Below are positions 48,269 through 59,739 of a stretch of DNA of 64,000 bases, in pieces; within the stretch, counting starts at the first letter, position 1, and each line of letters begins with the position of its first letter. The notes under the pieces were generated by a model, which was not told where the DNA came from, ran no database searches, and saw only the letters and a program-made list of their open reading frames with translations. Source of the stretch: Apium graveolens (lineage: Eukaryota; Streptophyta; Magnoliopsida; Apiales; Apiaceae); assembly GCF_009905375.1 (NCBI RefSeq), contig NC_133655.1, forward strand, positions 41,950,422-42,014,421, read 5' to 3'. The position numbers and the translations under genes were made by a program.

Positions 48269-50569
48269 ACCCTCTCAGGTCAAGATCACCTCAAAGTTTT
48301 AATACTTTGCTAACCAAATGAAAAGACTAGATTTGACCACTATGGAAAAAGATGTGAAAAACCTCAGACAGTCTTTTATTGCTCTTCATAAAGTAGTCCA
48401 ACAACAAATTACCAATGCAAATGACACAAAGGTCAAACTCGAACAGCTTCACCAGAGCAGATACGAGCCTTCTGCCTTGCTTATGGGTGGCATTAAACAA
48501 GCTGTGGAAGCAACTTTTGGCTCCTCAACATCTACAAGTTCTCATCAGCCTATCTCTACATCTACCAACCTTCAAATTCAAGCACTTCAAACTCAAGACT
48601 CCACACTGTAAACATCAAATGATTAGCTCACAGCTCAAGTGCATACTCTCACCAGACTGGGGCAGAGTCAACATGCTGACATTTAAGCCTTGATGGACTC
48701 CTACAAGCACCTATAAATGCTAAATTTTGTTGCTTTGAGAATCATGGGTAAGCTAAACATACCATTGCTTGCACTCTCTGAAGCTGTGAGGCCTAAAATT
48801 CCTACTCCCCTTCTCATGCCTACCAACAAGACTAAGGGGGAGATAGAGGCTAGGCTATCAAAATCAAGATCATCTACTCAAACTGTCCAAGCTGCTGACA
48901 AGAGCATAATTCAAGAAGTAGATATTGGTATGGAGAGGCTCATAAGGGCAGCTGAGGGACCAATTCTGAGCAGGGAATTTGATGAATTGCTCAAGGCTCT
49001 CAGGGCTTCTCTGAATAATAATTTCTTCACCTACAAGAAGGCCTTGGAAAGGACAATAAACTCATTAAGGGTGATCTTGGTAACAAAGCACAATTTTCAG
49101 GAGAAAAGGATAGTGGTCAATATAAATTACTCAGGGGTAGACAGGTGCATGCAGGTGTCCCTCAACTATATCATCTCTAGAAGGGCATCTGAGTTGGATA
49201 TTCTGATAAGCAAGGTCAGAGTGGTGATTCATGAAGACACTCTCCTGCTAACTGAACTGAAAAATGCTCAAGTGGCTGCTTTTCCTGAAGCATACCTACA
49301 ACCAAGCAAGGGAATGGCATATATTTGTCCTCCCACCAAACATTTCAAACACTTCCAAATCCCTAAACAATGTGTCATGTCCAACAAAAAGCTTATCATG
49401 ATTCTGGAAACTAAGTTGAAGGCCAAGAGAAACAAAACTGTTGAAGATGAAGAGATGATTAAGCCGTTGAAGAGATACTTGAGAAATCCAGAAGCCAATT
49501 TGCTCAAAACTCAAATCAATAAGGATAACTTGAATGATGATGAGCAGAAAGATGATCAAAAACCTTCTAGCTCAAATCCAAGTCAATCCTCCAAGGCAAC
49601 TGGTAGCAAGGATAAGAAATAGGATGAGAAGAAGGATGATGATAAGAAGAAGGGAAGTGAGAGGAGAAGCAAACAAAGGCATGATGGTTCAGAACCACAA
49701 CAAACCCTAAAAATCCAAACAACTCTAGCTCAACCTTCAAAGCCAACAAACTCAATCACCAAACCACCTCTAACTTCTAAGCCAAAATTCCTATACAAGC
49801 AAACTGCTAACACCTTTCTAAAAATTCCAATCACCACAAGCCAAACATCTCTCAAGAAAATCACAACTTCTGCAAAGCCATCACTCAAAATCAACTACAA
49901 GTCTGTTGGAAGAAAACCTAAGAAAACCAAACCTGCTGAAAAAGTGGAAGTCACTGAAAGGGATATCTAGAATTGTTTCAAGCAAAATGATTTTCTACCC
50001 TTAAACTGGTGCATCTCAGATGAAGATTATTTTTAACAACTAGCTGAGGAAATAGTTAGAGTCCGGGTTGTAACTCTAAAGAAAGTAAGAATCTATTATG
50101 AAGATGGGTCTTTCAAATTTCTTGGTTGCAGTTTATGGACTCTCTTTCTCCCACAGAAATCAAGAGAGTGATAAGTTTACTGAAGGATAAGGATACTGTT
50201 ACAAGAGCTTGGAGATCAATTTTAGCTGAGTGCATGATAGTGAGGGAGGAAAGGAAAGAAAGGAATAAGGCTGAATATGAGGAGAAGATAAGGAGGTACA
50301 ATGAGGAGATTGAAATGTTCATTAAAAGACCAGAAGAACTCAAGGCCAAAGGAATGAGCAGAATCTCTAAAGATGGAAAATTCTTAAACATTAAAGATGG
50401 CAAATTTTCAAGATTTAGGATTGATTTGCTAAATGGTTATCCAAAGGCAGATAGACTTATACTTGTAGAATCTCTAAGTGAGACACCTATCATAGAAGAA
50501 CTTAAAATTCTTGTCTACTTAAAGGATCTCATTAGAGAAGAAGTAGAAGCAAAAACAGTCTTTACCTGA
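48269..50569 (+). pseudogene. E1 third ORF, segment 3 (C-terminal part)
   Basis: Resumes after C1 and matches E2 15420-13065 in reverse: a coiled-coil stretch (48318-48611), the helical block 48717-49622 (LMPTNKTKGEIEARL, ISRRASELDILISKVR), a Lys/Asp-rich segment, a Pro/Thr/Lys-rich linker and the charged C-terminal block 50126-50569. Stops at about 48609, 49620 and 49968 and frame changes interrupt it. It ends slightly before E2 does because two bases are missing near 50555. The block order agrees with E2, so the long ORF belongs to the family. Confidence 0.75.
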
Positions 50570-50715
50570 TGCTTGTAACTATTTAAACTCTGTAAATCTC
50601 CTAATGTATAAAAGTTGTAATTGTGTCAATTTTTATGTATTAATCTTATTTTCCATTATAACTTGGGGTTAGTCTTGTTAACAGGCATGAATTTGTGATA
50701 AGCAATCTTCTCACA

Positions 50716-50728
50716 AATTGGGGAAGAT
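50716..50728 (+). other. E1 polypurine tract
   Basis: AATTGGGGAAGAT, directly upstream of the 3' LTR. One base differs from the E2 tract. Confidence 0.8.
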
Positions 50729-52087
50729 TTTTGTGCAAGACATGCCTGTACAATAAAAAGACCAAGTCAAATTGACAACCTTAAGTAAGTTGTATTATAA
50801 TCTTAGTTTGCATTTTATATTGTAATATTAAAGTCTGTAAAAATGTCAAAGGGCAGACTGGAGTCTTTTTCTTTAAACAGTATCAAGCCTAAGAATTCTA
50901 TCTAGAAGAAGATCAGGAAGATCATGCCTTCGAAGAATTATGAAGAAGCTTGGAGTTGAATAAATCTGTTTTGAGAAAAATGTTCGTAGTCAAGATCTCT
51001 ACAAGTCACAGATTTAGTGTTATAGAGAAGTCATTCAAGAACTCCAAAATGACTTATAGAGAAGTCAGGAAAGCTACTAGAGAACTCATAGATATCGACA
51101 AGCCAAATTGAAGACATGAAGATTGGAGATATCGACAATTCATTTCTTCATTAGAGAACTCAGAGATATCGACAAGTCAAATTTGACTAGAGAACTCAGA
51201 GATATCGACAAGTCAAAATTCACTGGAGAACTCCGAGTTATCAACAAGTCAAATATCACTAGAGAACTCTGAGTTATCGACAAGTCAATAAGTCACTAGA
51301 GAACTCAGAAATATCGATAAGCCAAAGTGAAGATATGACGATGAGAGATCTCGACAAGCTAATTTCTTTTATAGAGAACTCAGAGACCTCTACTAGTCAA
51401 AACAACTATAGAGTAATGAGAGATCTCGATAAGCCATAATACTTATCGAGATGTCAAGTTCTCTATATACCAAACTGGAGATCTCGAGGTAAAAACTCAA
51501 AGTACAAAATGTAGATAGTTCAATATCCAAGATTAACAATCAACAAATAATCTAATCAAGTTGGATTGATAAGTCTACAAAAAGCAGCTTGAAGAGTGTA
51601 AGATCAAGGGTGAAGATTAACTGACAAATGAAGATCAAAGTTAACACAGTATGCAAAGAGATGTTAAGCCAGAAATGGAAGATATGTTTTTCCTAAAATG
51701 GAATGATTAGTGGCAGTTTACTAAAGTGAATAGCATCTCTTATTATACACTATGTAAACCAGTAGTTAACTATCATATAAAGTTAACACTAGTCCTTTGT
51801 TAGTAGTAACAATTGAGATAAGAAAAATCTTATATTCTCTTAAGGAAGAAGCTAAACTCTTTATCAACAAAGAGCCTAGAAATTTTATAGCAAAACATTC
51901 TTAATTTTCATATAAAATTGAGTTTTGAAAGATTTGTGTTCACTATTATTGCTTGTTTAATTTCAGTATTAACACATCTCACTACAAGATTTAATTTACT
52001 TTGTTTAGAACCATAAACACTTCAAGAAAAGCATAAAAACATAAAAACACATTCACCCCCCCCCTGTGTGTAATTTATTACCTAACA
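50729..52087 (+). repeat. E1 3' LTR
   Basis: 1.36 kb, ending CCTAACA. The opening TG has become TT. It matches the 5' LTR fragment over 990 bp. Array at 51012-51452, TATATA at 51464-51469. Confidence 0.9.
51012..51452 (+). promoter_or_regulatory. Repeat array in the E1 LTR upstream of its TATA box
   Basis: Roughly a dozen imperfect units built on AGAGAACTC, ATCGA(C/T)AAGTCA, spaced some 30-40 bp apart, just upstream of TATATA. Counterparts lie at 10855-11270 (E1 5' LTR) and 12120-12660 (E2). Repeated palindromic motifs in the LTR regulatory part are known in Sireviruses; the binding factor here is unknown. Confidence 0.65.
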
Positions 52088-52867
52088 ATTCATATGCTAG
52101 TGTGATAGCTATTGTTGTAGGCAAACTCGATCAGGGGTAATGGTCATCCCAATTTCCTTTAAAGTCAATGGCACATACTCACAGCATATCTTCTAGGTTC
52201 TGGATAGTCCTTTCGCTTTGCCCATCTGTTTGGGGGTGGTAAGTGGTACTCATATTCAGTCTGGGGCCTACACACTCTTGGAAGCTCCTCCAAAATCGAG
52301 AGTTAAACCTTGGGTCCTTGTCCGACACTATGGCAACGGGAACCCCGTGCCTCACTACGATCTCTCTCAGATAAATATCCACTAACTTGTCTATGGTGTA
52401 CCTTCCAATAATTGGCAGGAAGTACGTGGACTTGGTCAGTCTATCTATAATAACCCATATGCCATCGTGATTGGTTTTAGTCCTTGGCAGGCCTATCACA
52501 AAATCCATGGCTATATGCTCCCATTTCCATTCCGGAATTTCCAAGAGCCGTCATAGTCCTCTCGGTCGCTGATATTCAGCTTTCACTCTCTGATATGTCA
52601 ATCTTTGCTGACCAACTCTGCTACATCTCTCTTCATATTAGGCCACCAATAATATTCCTTAAGGTCACGGTACATTTTCGTACTTCCTGGTTGGATTGGA
52701 TACCTGGAGTTGTGCCCTTCGTTCAACAACTCGTCTCTTAGTTCTTGCACATTCGGAATCCAAATTCGGGATGCATACCTCATGATCCCTCTCTCATCTT
52801 TCTCGTATTTGACCTCCTCACCAGTCAATGTTTCTCTTTCTACATTCATCTTCTTTTCCTGACACAC
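52088..52867 (-). pseudogene. pol: T1 integrase, zinc region and catalytic core
   Basis: On the minus strand: the N-terminal zinc region (HNSRYPIQPGSTKMYRDL, WWPNMKRDV; 52867-52598), then EIPEWKWEHIAMDF and the core with all three catalytic residues (Asp in AMDFV, Asp in VSDKDPRF, Glu in TDGQSERTIQ; 52544-52179). The segment from 52178 to 52088 is frameshifted and stop-bearing but still recognisable as the end of the core (EFAYNNSYH). It stops at the E1 target site; the next residues are at 10539. The second Cys side of the zinc region (TCQRVKAEYQ, near 52600) is separated by a stop. Confidence 0.85.
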
Positions 52868-53542
52868 TCATATCTTCTCAGCTAGTTCCGATATTAACCT
52901 AATTTCGAATAGTCCTTCTGACCCTTTACCGATTATTCTCACATTGATCTCTATTTTCTCAAATTCCTTAACTAATTCTGCAGATGTCATTATTATCTTG
53001 AGTCTCTTTTTCCTACTGAGGGCATCAGCCACTACATTGGCTTTACCCTGGTGATACAGGATTTCACAATCATAGTCCTTAATCAGCTCTAGCCATCTCC
53101 TCTATCTCATGTTTAATTCTTTATGAGTAAGAATATACTTAAAGCTCTTATGGTCAGTATAAATCTCACATTTTTCCCCGTACAAGTAGTGCCTCTAGAT
53201 TTTCAGGGCAAACACTATGGCTGCTAATTATAGATCTTGGGTAAGGTACCTTATCTCATATTTCTTCAACTGCCCAGAGGCATACGCAATAACCTTTCTG
53301 TGTTGCATAAGCACACATCCTAGACCCTTGTGCGAGGCATCGCTGTATATCACAAACTCTCCCTTTCCATCAGGAAGAGCGAGTACTGGTGCTAACACCA
53401 GTCTCCTTTTCAGCTCTTGAAAGCTTTCATCACAAATCTCTATCCACACAAATTTTTCCATTTTCTGGGTAAGTCTAGTCAATGGGCTAGCTATCTTGGT
53501 AAAGTCTTGCACGTATCTCCGGTAATATCCTGCTAAGCCCAC
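52868..53542 (-). pseudogene. pol: T1 RNase H and linker to integrase
   Basis: Begins with the connection segment [17 protein letters not shown], then RNase H with [15 protein letters not shown] and, after a stop, TDHKSFKYI and ADALSRKKR near 53160-53000. The open part is 53542-53228. The HDLEL-type motif, containing a catalytic Glu, is altered around 53230. Gypsy order (RNase H before integrase) is clear. Confidence 0.85.
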
Positions 53543-53940
53543 AAAACTCCTAACCTCGGTTGGGGTAGTCGGTCTTTCCCAATTGGAAACCGCCTCTATT
53601 TTGGCGGGGTCGACTAAAACTCATTTTCTACCTACCACAAGCCCTAAGAACTGAACTTTCTTTAACTAAAACTATCATTTTGAGAACTTGGCATACAACT
53701 TCTCATTCCTCAAGATTTCTAAGACTATCTTAAAATGTTCTGCGTGTTTTTGCTCTGTCTTTGAGTATATTAGAATATCATCTATGAATAGTTTCACACA
53801 TATATCTTGGTACTTCTTGAACACTTTGTTCATCAAATCCATAAAGGATGTGGGTGCATTGGTTAACCCGAATGACATGACTAAGAACTCATAATGTCCA
53901 TACCTAGTATGAAAGGCAGTCTTTGGTATATCTTCGGGTA
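53543..53940 (-). pseudogene. pol: T1 reverse transcriptase, C-terminal half
   Basis: Enters at the [18 protein letters not shown] region (53940-53880), then [12 protein letters not shown] and a [10 protein letters not shown] catalytic motif (53878-53675). The N-terminal half of RT, protease, gag and 5' LTR are absent: at 53941 the sequence changes to a different element. Stops separate the parts. Confidence 0.8.
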
Positions 53941-54811
53941 TGATGCCAAGGACAAGTATCCTCGAACTGGAAAGAACTCAACTTCCTCTTCAAAGAAGAA
54001 CCAACCACAAAGGTTCACTAATTATGCAAGGTTGAACACTCCAAAGAGCTAAATCCTGTTGGAGTTTGAGAATGATAAGGTGTTCAGATGGTCGAAGCCA
54101 CTTAGGGGAGATCCCGAGAAGAGAGACAAGGGCCAATATTGTAGTTTCCATATAAATGTTGGTCATGACACCGATGAGTGTAGACAACTAAAGAATGAAA
54201 TTGAGTATCTGATATAAAGAGGAAAATTTGGAAAATTCACCAAGGGTGAAGAGGCCGGAGGAAAGAAGAGAGACAATGATCTAAGGGGCAATGATCGAGA
54301 TCATAACCCACAGCCCTGAGGGCCAGTAATCAATATGATCTCAGGAGGTTTAATAGCTATTGGGACAACAAAGAATTCTGGAAAGGCCTATGCAAGGGAG
54401 GTGATGAGTATACTCGGAGAAGCACCCAAGCATGCTAAGACTGAGATGACACTAGAATTTGGGGAACCCGACCTTGAGGATTTAAAGTTTCCTCAGGATT
54501 ATCCTTTGGCTATCATACCAATTATTAGAAATTGTCCTTTTAAGAGAGTACTAGTCGATAATGGAGCTTCTGTGGATATTCTTTTCCATGACACGTTTCT
54601 GGATATTCTCCTCCAAATACACCCATCTAAGGGTTCAATGGTGTAAAGTGTTAAATCGAAGCAGCAATACAACTTCTCTTGAATATTGGAGAATTTCCAA
54701 GGGAGGCCACGTAAATGTTAAGTTTTCAGGTTGTGAAGGTTGCCTCTACCTACAACGTTATCCTTGGAAGAACCGGAATTCACGTGTTTAGGGTCATACC
54801 TATTGAGTGGC
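53941..54811 (+). pseudogene. gag: Orphan Tat-type gypsy fragment: gag end and protease
   Basis: Contains a nucleocapsid-like CSFHINVGHDTDEC segment of the kind found in Tat/Ogre/Retand elements, an ISGG..AIG..KN..KAYAREV motif (open from 54335) and a protease-like VLVDNGASVDILF site. Stops lie near 54052, 54215, 54318 and 54644. Both ends are cut: the left joins T1 RT at 53941, the right is the H1 LTR at 54817, which probably inserted here (ATTTA at 54812-54816 as left duplication). No LTR of this element is present. Confidence 0.75.
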
Positions 54812-55035
54812 ATTTATGACACTTTATTACGCTCCGTAAAGTTTTGAATTGGTGTAAATGTACTCAAGTTGTTGTTTTCTAGTGTTTTTGCATTTCAGGC
54901 ATTATTCTAAGAATCTGGTGAATTAGCATTGTTTTAGTGCTAATATGGTGTTAGGATGATGTCCAAAGAATAAAGCTCCGGGAGCCAACTCGATTGCAGC
55001 GGGAATTAAAGAAATTTAGAAGTTTTTCCAAAAGC

Positions 55036-55145
55036 ACGGTGCGCCCGTGCTGATCTAGCGCGCCCGCGCTGGTCTAGCACGCGGCCGCGCCCATTTGTCA
55101 AATAGCCAGCGCGCCCGCGCTGATGAAGCGCGCAACCACGCCTGG
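55036..55145 (+). repeat. GC-rich repeated motif in the H1 LTR
   Basis: Three to four variants of GCGCGCCCGCGCTGATCTAGC in an otherwise AT-rich LTR, about 70-170 bp upstream of the TATA box. Variants recur at 61887-61978. Confidence 0.7.
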
Positions 55146-55211
55146 TCCAGATCCCAGAGTCCTGATTCTAATTGATTTACAATTGGAGGACTTTTATCTT
55201 GCATGGGCTGC

Positions 55212-55219
55212 TATATATA
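55212..55219 (+). promoter_or_regulatory. H1 LTR TATA box
   Basis: TATATATA, downstream of the GC-rich block and about 1 kb before the LTR end. Confidence 0.5.
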
Positions 55220-56268
55220 CTTAAATAAAGGATGTTTTCTAGAGAGACGGATATACCAGAGCACAAGGAGAGCCATAAGAAGACCGTGTTAGCACGATTC
55301 AACGAAGACGAAGAAGATCTTATTTTTACTTATGAATCTTTGTTCTAAGTTGTAACTTGAATGCTAGTTTTCTTATTCGTGAACCTTACTCTTGTTTCGT
55401 ACTTGGTTTTATTATTTATTCAGTATAAAGTCTACATTTATTATACCATGCTTTCATCGGAACCCACATTGATGATGAGTCCGATCATGGGCTAATAGTT
55501 ATTATGGGGTTCTAGCGGATTTATTTATGGATTTCTTTAGTTAATTTGTTTCGATACCTTAGTGTGTGGTGATTTTATGATAACCTAGTATTGGTTGTGC
55601 TTATTCGTCTTATGAGTGTCGCGAACTTATAAGATAGCATGTTAATCTTTAATGAAGCGACAGTGAATTTAAGGATTTAGAACTTGCCATGCTAGCATAG
55701 GTTCATGTGTTATTGTTATGCATGATTCGTAGGTAATTTTAACCATCTTACTTGCCCTATATAATCACGATAGATAACTTGTGCTTTAAACCATTATGTT
55801 GTCTAATTCTATAGATATATAGGGTCTCAATATAATTGGTGTCTATTCAGCTTCTATCTATTTTGTGGATGTCTGGTAGTATGGTATTCGTGCAACAAAA
55901 GTTGCCATTTATCAGTTTCGTGTTATCTAATTAGTGTCATCACCATTACATGTTAAGGTTAAGAACGAAAAGGCTATTGAATGAAGTATTTAATGAAGTT
56001 AGAATCCCATATTTGTCATATATATTAATTCAGCCATTCTTATTCTCTTAGTTATAATTGTTAGCTTAATACTTAATTATAATCAAAGACCCAATTTGTT
56101 ATTCGTCATAGCATTGAATAATAGCCATATCATTGATGCATAAGTGCATAATTTAATTAGTTAACCAAAGTCAGTCTCTATAGGAATGAACTAGAAATAA
56201 TTCTATATTACTTGTGAACGTGTATACTTGCGTGTATTTTAGCGCGTGTTTAGCGACTAACAAGTTTT

Positions 56269-56286
56269 TGACGCCGCTGCCGGGGA
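56269..56286 (+). other. H1 primer binding site (tRNA-Asp type)
   Basis: TGACGCCGCTGCCGGGGA, two bases different from the Athila site TGGCGCCGTTGCCGGGGA complementary to tRNA-Asp. It lies six bases after the LTR. Confidence 0.85.
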
Positions 56287-56403
56287 CTGCAGTGTTACTT
56301 TTTTGTTTATGTATTTGTCATCAGTGATTGTTAAAGTTCATTGACTCGGACATTGTTACTTATCTTTTTTCTTGTCTTAATTCAGGTACTCTAGCGAGCG
56401 TGT

Positions 56404-57623
56404 ATGCATACGCGTTCGCGGTCTCGTAAGAGAACTCTAGATAAAGCCGAGGAAGAAGTTGTAGTGGTTCGAAGGGAAGTTTTTGAGGATGAAGAGAAGG
56501 TAGGAGAAGAAAAGAAAATCGAGGAACCAATTTTAGTAGTGATGGGAGATCAAGCAGAAATTCCTAAGGCTTTGATGGACTATTCTCAGCCTAAGATCAA
56601 TGATATTCAGTCAAGCATCATCAGACTAGCCATCTCGGCTAACACTTTTGAGATCAAGTCAAGCACGATTCAGATGATACAAAACTCAGTTCGGTTTGGG
56701 GGTTCTCCTACTGAAGACCCCAACATGCACATCAGGGATTTCATCGAGATCTGTGACACTTTCAAGTTCAATGGTGTGACTGAAGATGCTATCAAGCTGC
56801 GACTCTTCCCATTCTCTCTAAGGGATAAAGCAAAGTGCTTGTTACATTCTCTACCACCAGGGCCTATCACCACATGGGAGGATCTTGCTCAAAAGTTTCT
56901 CACTAAATTCTTCCCTATGGCGAAGACTGCTGCAATCAGGAATGCTCTTACTCAGTTTGTTCAGCAAATTGTAGAATCTCTGTGTGAGGCTTGGGATCGA
57001 TATAAGGAGATGCTAAGAAAGTTCCCACACCATGGCATGCCTGATTGGATGATTATAAACTGTTTCTACAATGGATTGGGTGCTACTTCTAGACCCATGC
57101 TCGATGCAGCATCAGCAGGAGCCTTGTGGGCTAAAAGCTACAATGAAGCTTATGAATTGATTGAACTAATGGCTGCTAATGAATACCAGGATCCTTCTCA
57201 GAGACTGACTCAGGGAAAAGTAGCAGGAATTCTGGAGTTGGATGTAACAACTGTTATAACTGCCCAACTTAAGGCTTTGACGATGAAGGTGGACACTTTG
57301 ACTAATTATAGAGTTAATCGAATCACTAGTATATGTGAGCTTTGTGATGGTGCCCATGAGACTGATCAGTGTGCTATTTCTAGTGAATCGGCTCAGTGCG
57401 TTAGTAACTTTCAGCGATCGCAGCAACCTGTGCCAGCCACTTATCATCCCAACAACCGCATTTATCCTAATTTCAGCTAGAGCAACGCTCGAATGCGGTT
57501 CAACAGCCTTATCAGTAGTACCCAACTAAGAAGTACAACCCCCCTGGTTTTCAGCAACCGCAATATACACCAAGGCAGCAACTTCAGCTAAAACAAGCTA
57601 ATGAAAAATCTGAATTAGAGGAG
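56404..57623 (+). pseudogene. gag: H1 gag
   Basis: Open from the ATG at 56404 to a TAG at 57478-57480 (358 codons). A basic/acidic N-terminus is followed by the retrotransposon gag core (about residues 95-260: FGGSPTEDPNMHIRDF, LRLFPFSLRDKAKCLL, TWEDLAQKFLTKFFP, FYNGL) and a CX2CX3HX4C knuckle (CELCDGAHETDQC, about residues 314-326). The homologous reading continues in another frame through the Gln-rich 57481-57623 into the next ORF, so a frameshift at the end of gag broke a gag-pol frame. Confidence 0.9.
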
Positions 57624-58766
57624 TTGAAGCTTTTGTGCAAGAGTCAAGCTGTTTCTATCAAGACCTTAGAAAATCAAATTGGACAAATTGCCAATGCCTT
57701 GCTAAATCATCAACCTGGTACATTACCTAGTGACACTGAAGTGCCAGGAAAGAGGGAAGCTAATGAGCAGGTGAAGGCAATCGCTTTGAGGTCTGGAAAG
57801 GTTGCGAATCCCGAACAAACTCAAGTTTTGAATGAAGAAGTTGGGGCTGAAGAAAAAGTAGAGCAGCAGGAAGCAGAAGTGGAACCAAGGAAGACTAATG
57901 TTGAGCACACTCCTCCTGAGGGTAATACAGGGGAGAAACAGATATATCCTCCACCGCCTTTTCCTAAGTGGCTGCAGAAGAAAAAACTGGATAAGCAGTT
58001 TGCGAAGTTTCTGGAGGTGTTCAAGAAACTTCACATCAACATACCTTTCGCTGAGGCTCTTGAGCAGATGCCTAGTTACGCAAAGTTTATGAAAGGTATT
58101 CTCTCTCGAAAAGTGAAGCTAGATAATTTAGAGACTGTCACTCTCACGGAGGAATGCTGTGTTGTGCTACAACAGAAGTTGCCTCTGAAGCTTAAAGATC
58201 CAGGAAGCTTCACTATTCCATGCACTATTGGAAAAGTGTGTTTTGATATATGCTTATGTGACTTGGGAACTAGCATCAATCTGATGCCTTTGTCAATCTT
58301 TAAGAAGTTGAATCTTCCTGATCCAAAACCAACTTATATGACTTTGTAGTTGGCCGACCGTTCTATTACATATCTGTGAGGTATTGTGGAAGATGTCTTG
58401 GTCAAGGTTGATAAACTCATCTTCCCTGCTAATCTCGTAATTTTTGATTTCAAGGAGGATAAGAAGATTCCCATAATTTTGGGAAGACCTTTCTTGGCGA
58501 CTGGCTGAACCTTGATAGATGTGTAGAAGGGTGAGCTTACAATGCGAGTGCTGGATCATGATGTAACTTTTAATGTGTTCAATGCTATGAAATTTCCTAA
58601 AGAAAATGAGGAGTGTTTTAAGGTGGAAATGGTCGATACTGTGGTTAATTCTGAACTCGATCAATTGCTAAGGTCTGATGCCTTAGAAAAAGCCTTATTG
58701 GGGAATTCTGATAGTGAAGATGACGAAGGTGATGAGCACTTGCAATATCTGAATGCTTCTCCCTAG
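57624..58766 (+). pseudogene. pol: H1 gag-pol linker and aspartic protease
   Basis: 57624-58349 is open: a coiled segment (IKTLENQIGQIA), an acidic linker, a Pro-rich PPPPFPKWLQKKK motif, a helical block and the protease with FTIPCTIG and CDLGTSINLMPLSI. Athila proteases usually read DLGAS; here Thr replaces Ala. TAG at 58347-58349, then further stops (58377, 58506, 58524) interrupt the rest, which retains the [11 protein letters not shown] motif. 58542-58766 is an acidic linker to RT. Confidence 0.85.
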
Positions 58767-58781
58767 AAGAGGAAGATTGAT

Positions 58782-59739
58782 ATGCCTTTTGAATCTCTTG
58801 GAATGGAGGAATTGAACAAAGCTCATAAACGCCTCAAGGCATTAATTGAGGAAGCTCCTACTCTTGAGCTTAAGCCTTTACCTAAACATTTGAGGTATGC
58901 ATTTTTAGGTGATGCATCTACTTTTCCTGTTATTATTACATCTGACCTTTCAGGTAGCGACAAGGAGAAGCTTTTGAGGATTCTAAGAGAGTTCAAATCA
59001 ACAATTGGATGGACTATAGCAGATATTAAGGGAATCAACCCTTCTTATTGCATGCATAAAATTCTGCTAGAGGAAGGTAGCAATCCTATAGTTGAGCAGC
59101 AAAGAAGACTTAATTTGATCATGAAGGAAGTATTGAAGAAATAAATTCTTAAATGGCTAGATGTAGGGATTATTTATCCCATTTCTGACAGTTCTTGGGT
59201 GAGTTCAGTTCAGTGTGTACCAAAGAAGGGAGGTATCACAGTTGTTGCTAATGAGAAGATGGAGAGTTTGTATGGACTACCAGAAGATGAACAAGGCCAC
59301 TAGGAAGGATCACTTCCCTCTGCCTTTCATTGACCAGATGCTTGACCGATTGGCTGGTCACGAGTACTACTGTCTTCTGGATGGTTATTCGGGTTACAAT
59401 CAGATTTGTATCACTCCAGAAGATCAGGAGAAGACTACCTTCACTTGTCCATTTGGTACTTTCACCTTCAGACGAGTTTCTTTTGGTTTGTGTGGTGCAC
59501 CATCCATATTTCAGAGATGTATGATGGCCATCTTTTCTGATATGATTGGACGGAATGTGGAGGTGTTCATGGACGACTTCTCTGTATTTGGTGATTCTTT
59601 TCATGAATGCTTGCAGAATCTTGGACATGTTCTCAAAAGGTGCGTTGAGACCAACTTGGTTCTCAATTGGGAGAAATGTCACTTTATGGTGTGACAAGGC
59701 ATTATTCTTGGGCACAAGGTTTCTAGTAAGGGTCTTGAG
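58782..59739 (+). pseudogene. pol: H1 reverse transcriptase
   Basis: The N-terminal part is open at 58782-59144 (LRYAFLGDASTFPVIITSDL; TIGWTIADIKGINPSYCMHKI), then stop TAA. After a frameshift around 59240 the palm is open to 59694: RVCMDYQKMNKATRKDHFPLPFIDQMLDRL, YCLLDGYSGYNQI, FGTFTFRRVSFGLCGAPSIFQRCM and the catalytic FMDDFSVFG. FMDD is usual for Athila. A TGA ends it at 59692. Confidence 0.9.

Larger units (their letters stand above)
10540..52087 (+). mobile_element. E1: Sirevirus-like Ty1/copia element carrying three nested insertions
   Basis: Its own pieces are: 5' LTR fragment (10540-11530), pol from the integrase-RT linker onward (24031-25831), a pol-ORF3 spacer with a promoter-like array, a long third ORF in three segments, a PPT and a complete 3' LTR (50729-52087). 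Gag, protease, integrase, the primer site and the end of the 5' LTR are gone, lost in a deletion that also removed the 5' end of E2. Sirevirus assignment rests on the pol motifs of E1 and E2 and on the extra ORF after pol. E1 sits in the T1 integrase with a diverged 5-bp duplication. Confidence 0.75.
54817..56262 (+). repeat. H1 5' LTR
   Basis: 1.45 kb from TGACACTTTATTACG to GCGACTAACA, directly followed by the primer site. It contains a strikingly GC-rich block at 55036-55145 and TATATATA at 55212-55219. Confidence 0.8.

Noticed and set aside
51012..51452. CRISPR-like or satellite array
   Set aside because: Units are imperfect and irregularly spaced, lie in a eukaryotic LTR and recur in each LTR of the family.
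11531..52087. E1 and E2 as a single palindromic replication product or self-integration
   Set aside because: The partial E1 5' LTR to the left of E2 and the abrupt gag/pol junction are explained more simply by nesting plus one deletion; the two copies also differ by many private mutations.
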